Source of the DNA: Paeniglutamicibacter gangotriensis Lz1y
Lineage (GTDB): Bacteria > Actinomycetota > Actinomycetes > Actinomycetales > Micrococcaceae
Assembly (NCBI RefSeq): GCF_000348945.1
Contig: NZ_AOCK01000001.1
Location: 372,001 to 436,000, forward strand
DNA length: 64,000 bases
Direction: 5' to 3'
The first letter of the stretch is position 1. Every line of letters starts with the position of its first letter. Made by a program: the position numbers and the translations under genes. The notes under the pieces are model-generated. The model did not search any database, was not told the DNA's origin, and saw only the letters and a list, made by a program, of their open reading frames with translations. Positions 1 to 9,135 of the stretch are shown here, piece by piece.

Positions 1-392
1 TCGTGGACGCCGCATGGATCCTTGATCCCTTCCTCGTCCAGTCACTGGGTGATGGGGCACGGGTGGTCAGCAACAACTTCGTGGACTTCGACCCTGAACT
101 GGACATCGCCGGGTACTTCACCTCCGCCGAGAAGGTCAGCACGGAACCCGAACAGACAGCCAAGTTCCAGCGTGCCATGAACAAGTCGCTTGAATACGCG
201 CAGGAGCATCCTCAGGAGGTCCGCGACATCGTGGGCACCTACACCAAGATCGACGCGGACACCCGCGAGGAACTTGTGCTGCCGCGCTACCGCGTAGACA
301 TCAACACCGAGGCTGCACAGAAGCTCGGCGACGCCGCCCAGGAATTTGGTGCCATCACCAAGCCCGTTGACCTCGAAACCCTGTTGCCATGA
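1..392 (+). CDS. ABC transporter substrate-binding protein, NMT1/SsuA type (C-terminal part, cut by window edge)
   Basis: The reading frame is open from the first base, so the true start lies to the left; the GTG at position 3 is internal. The 129 visible residues are the C-terminal lobe of a periplasmic-binding-fold protein of the NMT1/SsuA/TauA family. They align by eye with the C-terminus of the lipoprotein encoded at 4730-5728 (shared YFTS, PE-T-AKF-RAM, MPRY/LPRYR, D-L-LLP), so the two are paralogues. The TGA stop overlaps the ATG of the next permease gene, placing it in an operon with two permeases and an ATPase. Solute unknown; the adjacent vanillate genes suggest an aromatic acid, which is inference. 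Confidence 0.85.
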   Translation, partial: VDAAWILDPFLVQSLGDGARVVSNNFVDFDPELDIAGYFTSAEKVSTEPEQTAKFQRAMNKSLEYAQEHPQEVRDIVGTYTKIDADTREELVLPRYRVDINTEAAQKLGDAAQEFGAITKPVDLETLLP

Positions 393-1228
393 CCCAAATG
401 ACTGAATCGTCGACGCGGGCCGCGGCGAAGGTGAAAGTCTCCCGTGCGCCCTCCAAGGGTTGGCCGAAGTGGGTGCTGGGTCTGATCGGCATCGTGGTGT
501 TCCTGGGTTTCTGGGAGCTGATGCCGATCCTGGGGGTGGTGCAGGCCAAGTACCTGCCCCCGGCCTCCGAGGTCATCGCGGCCCTCATCGCAGATCTGGG
601 CTTCACCGCGTTCTGGGTTGCCGTGGGCGACACCCTGCTGGCCTGGGCCATCGGCTTGGTCATCGCGGTGGTTGCCGCGTTGATACTGGGATTGGTCATT
701 GGGATGTCGCCGTTCCTGCGCCGTTTCAGCAACTCGAGCATTGAATTCCTGCGTCCGATCCCTTCGGTGGCATTGATTCCGTTGGCGGTGTTGCTCTTTG
801 GCATCAAGATCGAGTCCTCGCTGCTGCTGATCGTCTACGCGTGCTTCTGGCAGGTGCTGATCCAGGTGCTCTACGGGGTGGCTGATGTGGACAACGTGGC
901 CATGCAGACCGCGAAGTCCTACGGGTTCTCCTATGTGCAGCGGGTCCGGGACGTCGTGTTCCCCACGATGCTGCCGTACCTGATGACAGGTATCCGGTTG
1001 GCTGCCTCGGTGGCGCTGATCCTGGCGATCACCGCGGAGCTGCTGATCGGTTCCCCGGGGTTGGGTCGGGAAATTGCCCTGGCCCAGTCCGGTGGAGCGA
1101 TTTCCGGGATGTACGCGCTGATCCTGGCGACCGGATTCCTTGGGGTGGCGATCAACTCGGTGACGCGGATAGTTGAGAAGCGGGTCCTGTCCTGGCACCC
1201 GTCGGTTCGCGGGGAGGCAACGGTATGA
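389..1228 (+). CDS. ABC transporter permease (SsuC/TauC family), first of two
   Basis: 279-residue inner-membrane permease of the binding-protein-dependent (BPD_transp_1) family. About 35 hydrophilic residues precede the first membrane helix (WVLGLIGIVVFLGFWEL), and further helices follow at roughly 70-100, 130-160, 200-230 and 240-260. The cytoplasmic coupling loop is visible in the SYGFSYVQRVRDVVFPTMLPYLMTG region. The ATG overlaps the stop of the substrate-binding gene by 4 bp (ATGA), and its own stop overlaps the second permease in the same way. With its partner it would form a heterodimeric channel for small organic acids or sulfonate-like solutes. Confidence 0.9.
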   Translation: MTQMTESSTRAAAKVKVSRAPSKGWPKWVLGLIGIVVFLGFWELMPILGVVQAKYLPPASEVIAALIADLGFTAFWVAVGDTLLAWAIGLVIAVVAALILGLVIGMSPFLRRFSNSSIEFLRPIPSVALIPLAVLLFGIKIESSLLLIVYACFWQVLIQVLYGVADVDNVAMQTAKSYGFSYVQRVRDVVFPTMLPYLMTGIRLAASVALILAITAELLIGSPGLGREIALAQSGGAISGMYALILATGFLGVAINSVTRIVEKRVLSWHPSVRGEATV

Positions 1229-1998
1229 AAACCCTGAAATCTGTTGGCTACCTGCTCGGGTTGCCCGTCATTTTGCTGCTCTGGTGGTGGATCGGGACCT
1301 CTGGGGAAGCGAACTTCTTCGTCCCCACGCCCGCGAAGCTGGTGACCACGTTCATCGACACCTGGTTCGGGGAGCGGATGCTCACCGACGTTTTGCCGAG
1401 CATCATGCGCCTGGTGGTCGGGGTGTTGGCCGCGATCGTGCTGGGCATCGTGCTGGGACTCGCGGTGGGGTTGAACCGTACGATGCGTGCGGTGACCGAG
1501 CCGGTCTTCGAGTTCTTCCGTGCGCTGCCGCCACCGGTGTTGGTTCCGGTGTTGATGCTGTTGGTGGGCATCAACGACGGGATGAAAATCGCGGTGATCA
1601 TCTCCGGCTGTGTCTGGCCGGTACTGCTGAACACCATCGAGGGCGTGCGTTCCATCGATCCGGTGCAGAACGAAACCTCCAAGTCCTACGGGATCACCGG
1701 ATTCTCCCGGATCCGTTATCAGATTCTTCCCTCGGCAACCCCGACCATTATGGCCGGGGTCCGCCAGGCACTGTCCATCGGGTTGATCCTGATGGTCATC
1801 TCCGAAATGTTTGCCTCGTCCTCCGGGCTGGGATTCACCATCGTGCAGTTCCAGCGGTCCTTCGCGGTCCCGGAAATGTGGTCCGGCATCGTGGTGTTGG
1901 GGTTGATCGGTGTGGCCCTGTCCTTTATTTTCCAATGGGTTGAACGGCGCGTGCTGCGCTGGTACCACGGCCTGAAAGAGGTTGAAAATGCAGTCTGA
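1225..1998 (+). CDS. ABC transporter permease (SsuC/TauC family), second of two
   Basis: 257-residue permease related to the gene just upstream. A first membrane segment lies at about residues 7-26 (VGYLLGLPVILLLWWWIG), then five or so more, with the coupling loop at NETSKSYGITGFSRIRYQILPSATP. ATGA overlap with the preceding gene; the end overlaps the start region of the ATPase gene by about 10 bp. Having two different permeases rather than one used as a homodimer fits the SsuABC-like importers often found next to aromatic catabolic genes. Substrate not determinable from sequence. Confidence 0.9.
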   Translation: MKTLKSVGYLLGLPVILLLWWWIGTSGEANFFVPTPAKLVTTFIDTWFGERMLTDVLPSIMRLVVGVLAAIVLGIVLGLAVGLNRTMRAVTEPVFEFFRALPPPVLVPVLMLLVGINDGMKIAVIISGCVWPVLLNTIEGVRSIDPVQNETSKSYGITGFSRIRYQILPSATPTIMAGVRQALSIGLILMVISEMFASSSGLGFTIVQFQRSFAVPEMWSGIVVLGLIGVALSFIFQWVERRVLRWYHGLKEVENAV

Positions 1999-2851
1999 GA
2001 ATCCTACGTCCCACAAAGGCGGGCGTACCCTGCCCGAGGGTGAGGCACTGCTCTCGGTGCGGAACCTGAAGAAGGTTTATCACACCGATGCCGGGGACAT
2101 TGAAGCTGTCCGCAACCTGACCTTCGATTTGGGCCGTGGCGAGCTGGTCTGCCTGGTCGGCCCTTCGGGCTCGGGAAAAACGACGCTGCTCAAGTGCATT
2201 GCCGGGCTCATGGGTTCGACCGAGGGCGAGGTGCTTTTGGATGGGCAGAAGGTCACCGGTCCACCGAAGAAGATGGCGGTGGTGTTCCAGGAGTACGGGC
2301 GCTCCCTGTTCCCGTGGCTGCGGGTGGTGGAGAATGTCGAGCTGCCGTTGAAGAACGCTGGCGTTCCGAAGGAGGAGCGCAAGCGACTGGTTCAGGAAGC
2401 TTTGGAGGCGGTGGGCCTGGATCATGTGCCCAAGTCTTACCCGTGGCAGCTTTCCGGTGGTATGCAGCAGCGTGTGGCGATTGCCCGCGCCGTGGCGTAC
2501 CAGCCTGAGGTGTTGTTGATGGATGAGCCGTTTGCTGCTGTTGATGCGCAGACTCGTGCGGATTTGGAGGATTTGATTCGCAGTGTTTGGAAGAAGCTGG
2601 GCGTCACGGTCCTGTTTGTCACCCACGACATCGACGAGTCGATCTACCTGGGGGAGCGCGTCATCATCCTCTCATCCTCGCCAACGATCGTGCAGGAGGA
2701 TATCGTGATCGATCTTCCGGCCGAACGCGATCAGCTGGAGACTCGTTCTCTGCCGCGTTTCACCGAGTTGCGGCACCACGTTTACGGGGAGATCCAGAAG
2801 GCCAAGCAGGGGCATCGCCCCGAGGAAGCCATCACCATGGTCGTCAAGTAA
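1988..2851 (+). CDS. ABC transporter ATP-binding protein (SsuB/TauB type)
   Basis: Nucleotide-binding subunit that powers the importer encoded upstream. With the ATG at 1988 (287 aa) the Walker A motif GPSGSGKTT is at residues 58-66, the signature LSGGMQQR follows at about 154, Walker B is LLMDEPF and the switch histidine is in FVTHDIDE. An in-frame TTG lies 6 bp upstream, but the purine-rich AAAGAGG at 1975-1981 is spaced correctly for the ATG at 1988, so I chose that start. It is the last gene of the operon; a strong hairpin terminator follows. Confidence 0.92.
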   Translation: MQSENPTSHKGGRTLPEGEALLSVRNLKKVYHTDAGDIEAVRNLTFDLGRGELVCLVGPSGSGKTTLLKCIAGLMGSTEGEVLLDGQKVTGPPKKMAVVFQEYGRSLFPWLRVVENVELPLKNAGVPKEERKRLVQEALEAVGLDHVPKSYPWQLSGGMQQRVAIARAVAYQPEVLLMDEPFAAVDAQTRADLEDLIRSVWKKLGVTVLFVTHDIDESIYLGERVIILSSSPTIVQEDIVIDLPAERDQLETRSLPRFTELRHHVYGEIQKAKQGHRPEEAITMVVK

Positions 2852-2962
2852 CCAGAGTCGTCCCTCGAACCAGGACGCCGTTTGTCTGTTATCCCCTTAA
2901 CCCGGAGATAGCGGGCGGGCGGCGTCCTTTTTGTGCCCCTCGCTTCATTTATCGCACCACAG

Positions 2963-3007
2963 ACAAGTGGCCGCCGTTCCCCGGCGAGGGGAACGGCGGC
3001 CACTTGT
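2963..3007. terminator. Bidirectional hairpin terminator
   Basis: Perfect 20-bp inverted repeat (2963-2982 and 2988-3007) with a 5-nt loop, starting ACAAGTGGCCGCC. It lies between the convergent ABC ATPase and ligM-like genes and can serve both strands. Upstream of it, 2852-2962 holds no gene. Confidence 0.8.
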
Positions 3008-3022
3008 TGGCTGGCGGGGTTC

Positions 3023-4513
<1,491 letters not shown>

Positions 4514-4536
4514 CTACCCTGACCATAAGCCACCAA

Positions 4537-4558
4537 ACTCACTAAGTCGATAGTTACT
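4537..4558. promoter_or_regulatory. VanR/PadR-type operator copy 1 (upstream of ligM-like gene)
   Basis: Half-sites ACTCACTAA and ATAGTTACT separated by GTCG; 18 of 22 positions equal the site in front of vanA (7950-7971), including the GTCG centre. It lies about 108 bp upstream of the ligM-like ATG in the divergent promoter region. Confidence 0.7.
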
Positions 4559-4651
4559 TGAGAGGAACTTTTCCCGCCTTCCCCCCAGCTTCGAGCCCGA
4601 GGGAGGAATGTGGCTGGCTGGCCGAAATATTGGGTTCGGCACTTTCCCCCA

Positions 4652-4673
4652 AAGCACTATCAAAATAGGTAGT
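4652..4673. promoter_or_regulatory. VanR/PadR-type operator copy 2 (upstream of substrate-binding lipoprotein gene)
   Basis: The right half ATAGGTAGT is identical to the right half of the vanA site; the left half AAGCACTAT keeps the inner ACTAT. Spacing is again 4 bp (CAAA). It sits 56 bp upstream of the ATG at 4730. Confidence 0.65.
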
Positions 4674-4729
4674 ATGCGACGTACATCACTTTTCTTTCGG
4701 GGGTGTCCCCGAGAATCTTGGAGACCAGC

Positions 4730-5728
4730 ATGAAGAAGATCAAGGGTGCATTGGCCCTGCTTGCGGTACTGAGCTTGGCGGGGTGCGGGGCAGGATCTCC
4801 GTCGAGCGGAACGGCCGAATCGTCCCCGGAAGGGACGTCCGGCAGCGGCGCGGCCACTGCCCTGGAAAAAGTCGAGGTTGGGGTGATCCCCATCGTGGAC
4901 GTCGCGCCGATCTACCTGGGGGTCAAAGAAGGAATCTTTGAAAAGGAGGGCCTGGACGTCAAGCTGACGTTGGCTCAGGGTGGGGCGGCCATCGTTCCGG
5001 CCATCATGAGCGAGCAGATGGATTTCGGCTTCTCCAATGTCACCTCCATGATCGTGGCGCGTTCCAAGAGTCTGCCGCTGAAGATGGTGGCGCCCGGAGG
5101 AAGTTCCACCGGTGACACCAAAGCGGACTTTGCCTCGGTGATGACCAAGCCGGATAGCGGCATCAAGGAGATCAAGGATCTGGTCGGCAAGAAGGTCGCG
5201 GTGAACACCCTGAACAACATTTCAGACTCCACCATCAGCGAGGCCGTGAAGTTGGCCGGCGGGGACTACAAAAAGGTCCACTTCGTGGAGATGGGTTTCC
5301 CGGACATGACCGCCCAGTTGGCCGCCGGAAACGTCGATGCCATGGCGGCCGTCGAGCCATTCGTGACCATCTCCGAGGCGGATGGAAACGTTCCGATCTT
5401 CTCCAACTACGCCGAGCCGGTCGATGACCTGACGGTCGCGGTTTACTTCACCTCGGATGACTACATCAAGAAGAACCCCGAGACGGCCGCCAAATTTGCT
5501 CGGGCCATGACCGAATCACAGAAGTTCGCCGACGAAAACCCGGAAAAGGCCAAGGCTGTCCTGCCCGATTACACCTCGCTGGAGCCGGAGGTTATCGAAA
5601 AGCTGAAGATGCCGCGCTACTACACGGAAGTCAACGAGGCCTCCATCGAGAAGATCGCCGAGATCTCGCTGGACCGCGGACTGATCGAAAAGATCCCGGA
5701 CCTCACGGCGCTGCTGCCCTCCAAGTAG
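4730..5728 (+). CDS. ABC transporter substrate-binding lipoprotein, NMT1/SsuA type
   Basis: 332-residue secreted lipoprotein. The ATG at 4730 gives MKKIKG followed by a hydrophobic segment and the lipobox LAGC at about residue 19; the in-frame start 27 bp upstream would bury the signal peptide and was rejected. A Ser/Gly/Thr-rich linker follows, then the two-lobed NMT1/SsuA fold beginning VEVGVIPIVDVAPIYLGVKEGIF. It is a paralogue of the partial protein at the left window edge. It has no permease of its own and probably feeds the ABC complex encoded at 389-2851. A VanR-type operator lies in its promoter, suggesting induction with vanillate. Confidence 0.9.
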   Translation: MKKIKGALALLAVLSLAGCGAGSPSSGTAESSPEGTSGSGAATALEKVEVGVIPIVDVAPIYLGVKEGIFEKEGLDVKLTLAQGGAAIVPAIMSEQMDFGFSNVTSMIVARSKSLPLKMVAPGGSSTGDTKADFASVMTKPDSGIKEIKDLVGKKVAVNTLNNISDSTISEAVKLAGGDYKKVHFVEMGFPDMTAQLAAGNVDAMAAVEPFVTISEADGNVPIFSNYAEPVDDLTVAVYFTSDDYIKKNPETAAKFARAMTESQKFADENPEKAKAVLPDYTSLEPEVIEKLKMPRYYTEVNEASIEKIAEISLDRGLIEKIPDLTALLPSK

Positions 5729-5747
5729 CGGCATCGAGGCATGAAAG

Positions 5748-5786
5748 CGGCGGCCTGCCGGGGAAACTCTTCCCGGCAGGCCGCCG
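5748..5786. terminator. Hairpin terminator between lipoprotein gene and metF
   Basis: Perfect 15-bp stem (5748-5762 with 5772-5786; arm CGGCGGCCTGCCGGG), 9-nt loop, between two convergent genes. Confidence 0.75.
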
Positions 5787-5815
5787 TTGGTTCAACAGGT
5801 TTCTTGGTTTCCGCC

Positions 5816-6667
5816 TTAGCGGTGCGCCGCAACCCAGGTGGCGGTGGTCTCGATGCCGCCGAAGGTGTAAAAGTGCAATTTGATTTCTCCGTGGCGTTCG
5901 GGCTGGTAGTCCCGTGCCAGGTCTTCAATGAAGCGCTCGGGCCCGGCGGTTCCCAGCAGGTTTCCCAGGGAGAATCCGTAACGCTTGGCAATCCCGGCGG
6001 AGGATGCGACCCCGAACCTTCCGGCGTAGCCCAGCAGGCGTTTGATGCCAGCCGGACCGGGGACCCCGATCCGCACTGGCAGGCTGATACCGCGGTCACG
6101 CAACGTGGTTAGCCAGTCAAGTATCGGGACGGTATCGAACCCGAACTGGGTGATGATTTCGCCTTCCAAGCCCCGTTCCCGCAGGGCGGCGACCTTGGCT
6201 TCGAGGACCGACCAGAGTACGTCGACCTCGATGCCTGAATGGCCGTCGGGATAGCCGGCGATCGACACCTTGTTCACTCCGAAGGCTTCGAGACGACCGG
6301 AGGTGATCAGCGACAGGGAATCGGAGAAGGGACCCATGGGTTCGGCCGGGTCGCCGCCGACGGTGAAGACATGGTGTGCGGAACCGACCCGCTCCAGGGC
6401 CTCAAGGAAAGAGTCGAGCTCGCCCGTAGATGCCAGCCTGCGTGCCGAAATGTGTGGCACTGGATGCAGCCCGGCTCGTTTGACTGCTGCCGCCGCGGCC
6501 ACCCGCATCGAGAGATCCTCGTTGCCTAGGAAGGTGACGTTGACGGGGGTCCCGGGCGGCAAGGACGGGGCCGCTGCTTCGAGTGCAGGGATGTCCTTGC
6601 CCGTCATTTCCAGGGAAAAACCGTCCAACAAGCTGCCTGAAGTGGTGCCGGGATGATCCGTTGTCAT
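5816..6667 (-). CDS. metF: Methylenetetrahydrofolate reductase family protein
   Basis: 283 residues, typical MetF length (E. coli about 296), TIM-barrel flavoprotein. Visible family features include the ExTG start (SLEMTGKDIPALE), HISARRL, the GGDP motif (VFTVGGDPAEP), SIAGYPDGH and the ITQFGFD strand. It interconverts 5-methyl-THF and 5,10-methylene-THF. Beside a LigM-like demethylase it would be expected to run in the oxidative direction, regenerating folate and moving the methoxy carbon into the C1 pool; Sphingobium ligM has the same neighbour. The start ATG is preceded by GAAAGGGG. It is the last gene of a probable padR-VOC-metF transcript. Confidence 0.88.
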   Translation of the reverse strand: MTTDHPGTTSGSLLDGFSLEMTGKDIPALEAAAPSLPPGTPVNVTFLGNEDLSMRVAAAAAVKRAGLHPVPHISARRLASTGELDSFLEALERVGSAHHVFTVGGDPAEPMGPFSDSLSLITSGRLEAFGVNKVSIAGYPDGHSGIEVDVLWSVLEAKVAALRERGLEGEIITQFGFDTVPILDWLTTLRDRGISLPVRIGVPGPAGIKRLLGYAGRFGVASSAGIAKRYGFSLGNLLGTAGPERFIEDLARDYQPERHGEIKLHFYTFGGIETTATWVAAHR

Positions 6668-6772
6668 TGCTGCTGCCCCTTTCGTGCCCCGCGGGGCAGG
6701 TTGGCATCATTGCCTATGCCCATAGGTATATCCCGGATGCGTGATGGTGTCCATGGCCCCGGGGTGGATTGC

Positions 6773-7174
6773 TTACTTATGCACAATGAGCACTTCGCCC
6801 TCAAGCCCGTCCGGGTCCCGGAAGAACATGCTAAACGCTGCCCCGAAGTCGTTGACCTTCCCGTCACCTGCCCCGGACTCGATGAGCCGGTCACGGATGG
6901 TGTCGAAGGCGTCTTGGGAAGCAGCAGCAAGGCCGAGGTGGTCGATGCGTCCGCGGCCCCACATGGGGGTCTGTCGTTGGGCCTCGGCGTTCCCCTCGAT
7001 CACGAAGACATTGAGTTCCGTGCCTGGTCCGATCCTGATGTTCGTCATGGTTTCGCCCGGGCCGTGGTCACGCGTCGGCCCCACCTGCGCGTCGAAGACC
7101 TTTCGGTAGAAATCAGCCAAGGTGACGGCATCATTTGAGATAACAGCGATGTGATTGATCCCATTGAGCAGCAT
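6773..7174 (-). CDS. VOC/glyoxalase-superfamily small protein
   Basis: 133 residues forming the paired beta-alpha-beta-beta-beta units of the vicinal-oxygen-chelate fold: NHIAVISNDAVTLADFYRKVF at the start and HLGLAAASQDAFDTIRDRL then FFRDPDGLEGEVLIV in the second half. Candidate metal ligands are the early His of INHIAV, the central His of IDHLGL and the Glu of LEGEV. An excellent GGAGGATG ribosome site precedes the ATG at 7174. It lies between padR and metF. VOC members in aromatic loci can be ring-cleavage dioxygenases or lyases; this one is too short for a two-domain extradiol enzyme, and its reaction is unknown. Confidence 0.82.
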   Translation of the reverse strand: MLLNGINHIAVISNDAVTLADFYRKVFDAQVGPTRDHGPGETMTNIRIGPGTELNVFVIEGNAEAQRQTPMWGRGRIDHLGLAAASQDAFDTIRDRLIESGAGDGKVNDFGAAFSMFFRDPDGLEGEVLIVHK

Positions 7175-7302
7175 GTCCCCATCCTCCGGTGTTGTCGTGG
7201 CGCCCTCGAATGCCCTTCCTGCCATTGAGCTACAGGTTCCATGGGTTTTCAAGGGTCGCGCGGCCCTTCGGCGGGACCGAGGCGGGGGTGAAGGGGCGGG
7301 GG

Positions 7303-7884
7303 TCAGCCGTTGAGACGATCGATGAGCTTGAGTCCACGTCGAGCCCAGATGATTTCGGCTTCGGCCTGGGACATGAGCCCCTCGTAGGTATAGACCTTGT
7401 AGGCGTTGATTTTTTCGCGGTCGGCCTTCGGGCTGTTGGCCAGTCGACGGTTGAGCATGGCACTGGAGCCGTCCTCGATTTCCTTGACTTTTTCGCGCCA
7501 TTGGCCCAAGAGCCCCGTGTGGTGTTCGATGTGGGCGCGTAGTTGGGCCCGGGCCGCATCCGGATCCGCCCATTCCATGTAGGCGGCCTTGAGGTGCGCC
7601 GGGTCTCGGGTGCGCGCGTATTCCAGCGGGGTGTCCATCCAGTTCCTGAAGGCGGCCTTGCCCTCCTCGGTGACGTGATACTGGCGCTTCTTGCCGCGGG
7701 AGCCCCACGGGATTTCCTCCCCTTCGAGCAGCCCCTCGGACTCCATGCGCTTGAGCTCCGGGTAGATCTGCGAGTCAGGGGCGTGCCATACGTGGCCGAC
7801 CGAGGATACGAACTGCTTGTGCAGGTCGTACCCGGTCATCGGCTCGACAACGAGTAGGGCGAACAGTGCGTTTCTCAGACTCAT
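7303..7884 (-). CDS. vanR: PadR-family transcriptional regulator, probable vanillate repressor VanR
   Basis: 193 residues. The N-terminal winged helix (SLRNALFALLVVEPMTGYDLHKQF, then QIYPELKRMESEGLLE and the wing KKRQYHVTEEGKAAF) is classical PadR, followed by the C-terminal dimerisation helices found in the long PadR/VanR subgroup. Divergent from vanA. Corynebacterium glutamicum controls vanABK with a PadR-type VanR whose operator, as I remember it, has the same ACTAACTA-N4-TAGGTA layout found four times here. One site (7914-7935) is 30 bp from its own ATG, implying autorepression; vanillate would be the expected effector. Confidence 0.88.
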   Translation of the reverse strand: MSLRNALFALLVVEPMTGYDLHKQFVSSVGHVWHAPDSQIYPELKRMESEGLLEGEEIPWGSRGKKRQYHVTEEGKAAFRNWMDTPLEYARTRDPAHLKAAYMEWADPDAARAQLRAHIEHHTGLLGQWREKVKEIEDGSSAMLNRRLANSPKADREKINAYKVYTYEGLMSQAEAEIIWARRGLKLIDRLNG

Positions 7885-7913
7885 AGCAGCTTTCGTCGGT
7901 CAAGGGTGTTGCA

Positions 7914-7935
7914 AATCACTATATCCGCAGTTAGT
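7914..7935. promoter_or_regulatory. VanR/PadR-type operator copy 3 (in the vanR promoter)
   Basis: Half-sites AATCACTAT and GCAGTTAGT with 4-bp spacer ATCC; each half has 7 of 9 matches to the consensus ACTAACTAT / ATAGTTAGT. It starts 30 bp from the vanR start codon. Confidence 0.6.
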
Positions 7936-7949
7936 CTATGACTCACACC

Positions 7950-7971
7950 ACTAACTATGTCGATAGGTAGT
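7950..7971. promoter_or_regulatory. VanR/PadR-type operator copy 4 (in the vanA promoter)
   Basis: Near-perfect inverted repeat: ACTAACTAT, spacer GTCG, ATAGGTAGT (one mismatch between the arms). It lies 27 bp upstream of the vanA ATG and about 36 bp centre-to-centre from copy 3. The best of the four copies. Confidence 0.75.
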
Positions 7972-7998
7972 TTGCTGCCGTATCGAAAGGAAAACGCC

Positions 7999-9093
7999 AT
8001 GACCGTCGTCGCCCCGACCAGCTCCACCACCAACAAGGTCCTGCCCCACCCGCTGAACGCCTGGTATGTGGCGGCTTGGGACCACGAGGTCACCCGCAAG
8101 CCGATGTCCCGCCGCATCGCCAACCGCCCGGTGGCCCTCTACCGCACCGAGGACGGCAGGGCCGTCGCGCTGGCGGATGCCTGCTGGCACCGTTTGGCGC
8201 CGCTGTCGATGGGCAAGACCATGGAAAAGGACACCATCCAGTGCCCGTACCACGGCATCGTCTACAACTCGGCGGGCCGCTGCGTCTCCATGCCGGCGCA
8301 GGAGACCATCAACCCCTCTGCCACCGTCCCCTCCTTCCCGATTGTGGAGCGTTACCGTTACGTGTGGATCTGGATGGGCGACCCGACTCTGGCCGACCCG
8401 GAGCTGGTGCCGGACATGCACCAGATGACCTCCGATGAATGGGCCGGCGACGGCCAGACCATCCACGCCGCCTGCAACTTCCAGCTGGTGCTGGACAACC
8501 TCATGGACCTGACCCACGAGGAGTTCGTTCATTCCTCCTCGATCGGCCAAGAAGAACTCAGCGAATCAGACTTCGTCACCGTCCGTGAGGGCAACAAGGT
8601 CACTGTCACCCGCTGGATGCACAACATCGACGCCCCACCGTTCTGGCGCAAGAACATGCAAGACAAGTTCCCCGGATTCGAGGGCAAGGTGGACCGTTGG
8701 CAGATCATCAACTACGAAGCACCCTCCACCATCAGCATCGACGTGGGAGTGGCCAAGGCCGGCACCGGCGCACCGGAAGGCGACCGCAGCCAGGGCGTGA
8801 ACGGATTCGTCATGAATACCCTCACCCCGGAGACCGATCGGTCTTCGCACTACTTCTGGGCCTTCATGCGCAACTACGCCCTGGACAGCCAGTTGATCAC
8901 CACCCAGCTGCGCGACGGCGTGCACGGGGTCTTCGGCGAGGACGAGGAAATGCTCAAGGCCCAGCAGGCAGCCATCGATGCCAACCCCGACTACGAGTTC
9001 TACAACCTGAACATAGACTCCGGAGGCATGTGGGTGCGACGCATCATCGAATCGATGCTCGCCGCCGAGGGGCGTCTGGTCGCCTCCGCCTAG
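7999..9093 (+). CDS. vanA: Vanillate O-demethylase oxygenase subunit (Rieske)
   Basis: 364 residues. The N-terminal Rieske [2Fe-2S] domain has C62-x-H64 and C82-x2-H85 (ACWHRLAPLSMG ... CPYHG); the catalytic domain carries the mononuclear-iron segment LDNLMDLTHEEFVHSSSIGQ, which matches VanA proteins closely. It demethylates vanillate to protocatechuate with O2 and NADH, releasing formaldehyde. The start is the ATG at 7999 after AAAGGAAA; an upstream in-frame codon at 7957 lies inside the operator and was rejected. First gene of vanA-vanB-MFS, controlled by the VanR site immediately upstream. Confidence 0.95.
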   Translation: MTVVAPTSSTTNKVLPHPLNAWYVAAWDHEVTRKPMSRRIANRPVALYRTEDGRAVALADACWHRLAPLSMGKTMEKDTIQCPYHGIVYNSAGRCVSMPAQETINPSATVPSFPIVERYRYVWIWMGDPTLADPELVPDMHQMTSDEWAGDGQTIHAACNFQLVLDNLMDLTHEEFVHSSSIGQEELSESDFVTVREGNKVTVTRWMHNIDAPPFWRKNMQDKFPGFEGKVDRWQIINYEAPSTISIDVGVAKAGTGAPEGDRSQGVNGFVMNTLTPETDRSSHYFWAFMRNYALDSQLITTQLRDGVHGVFGEDEEMLKAQQAAIDANPDYEFYNLNIDSGGMWVRRIIESMLAAEGRLVASA

Positions 9094-9135
9094 CGGTTGG
9101 GCGTACCGGACACCGAAAGGAAACGGACAAGAACC

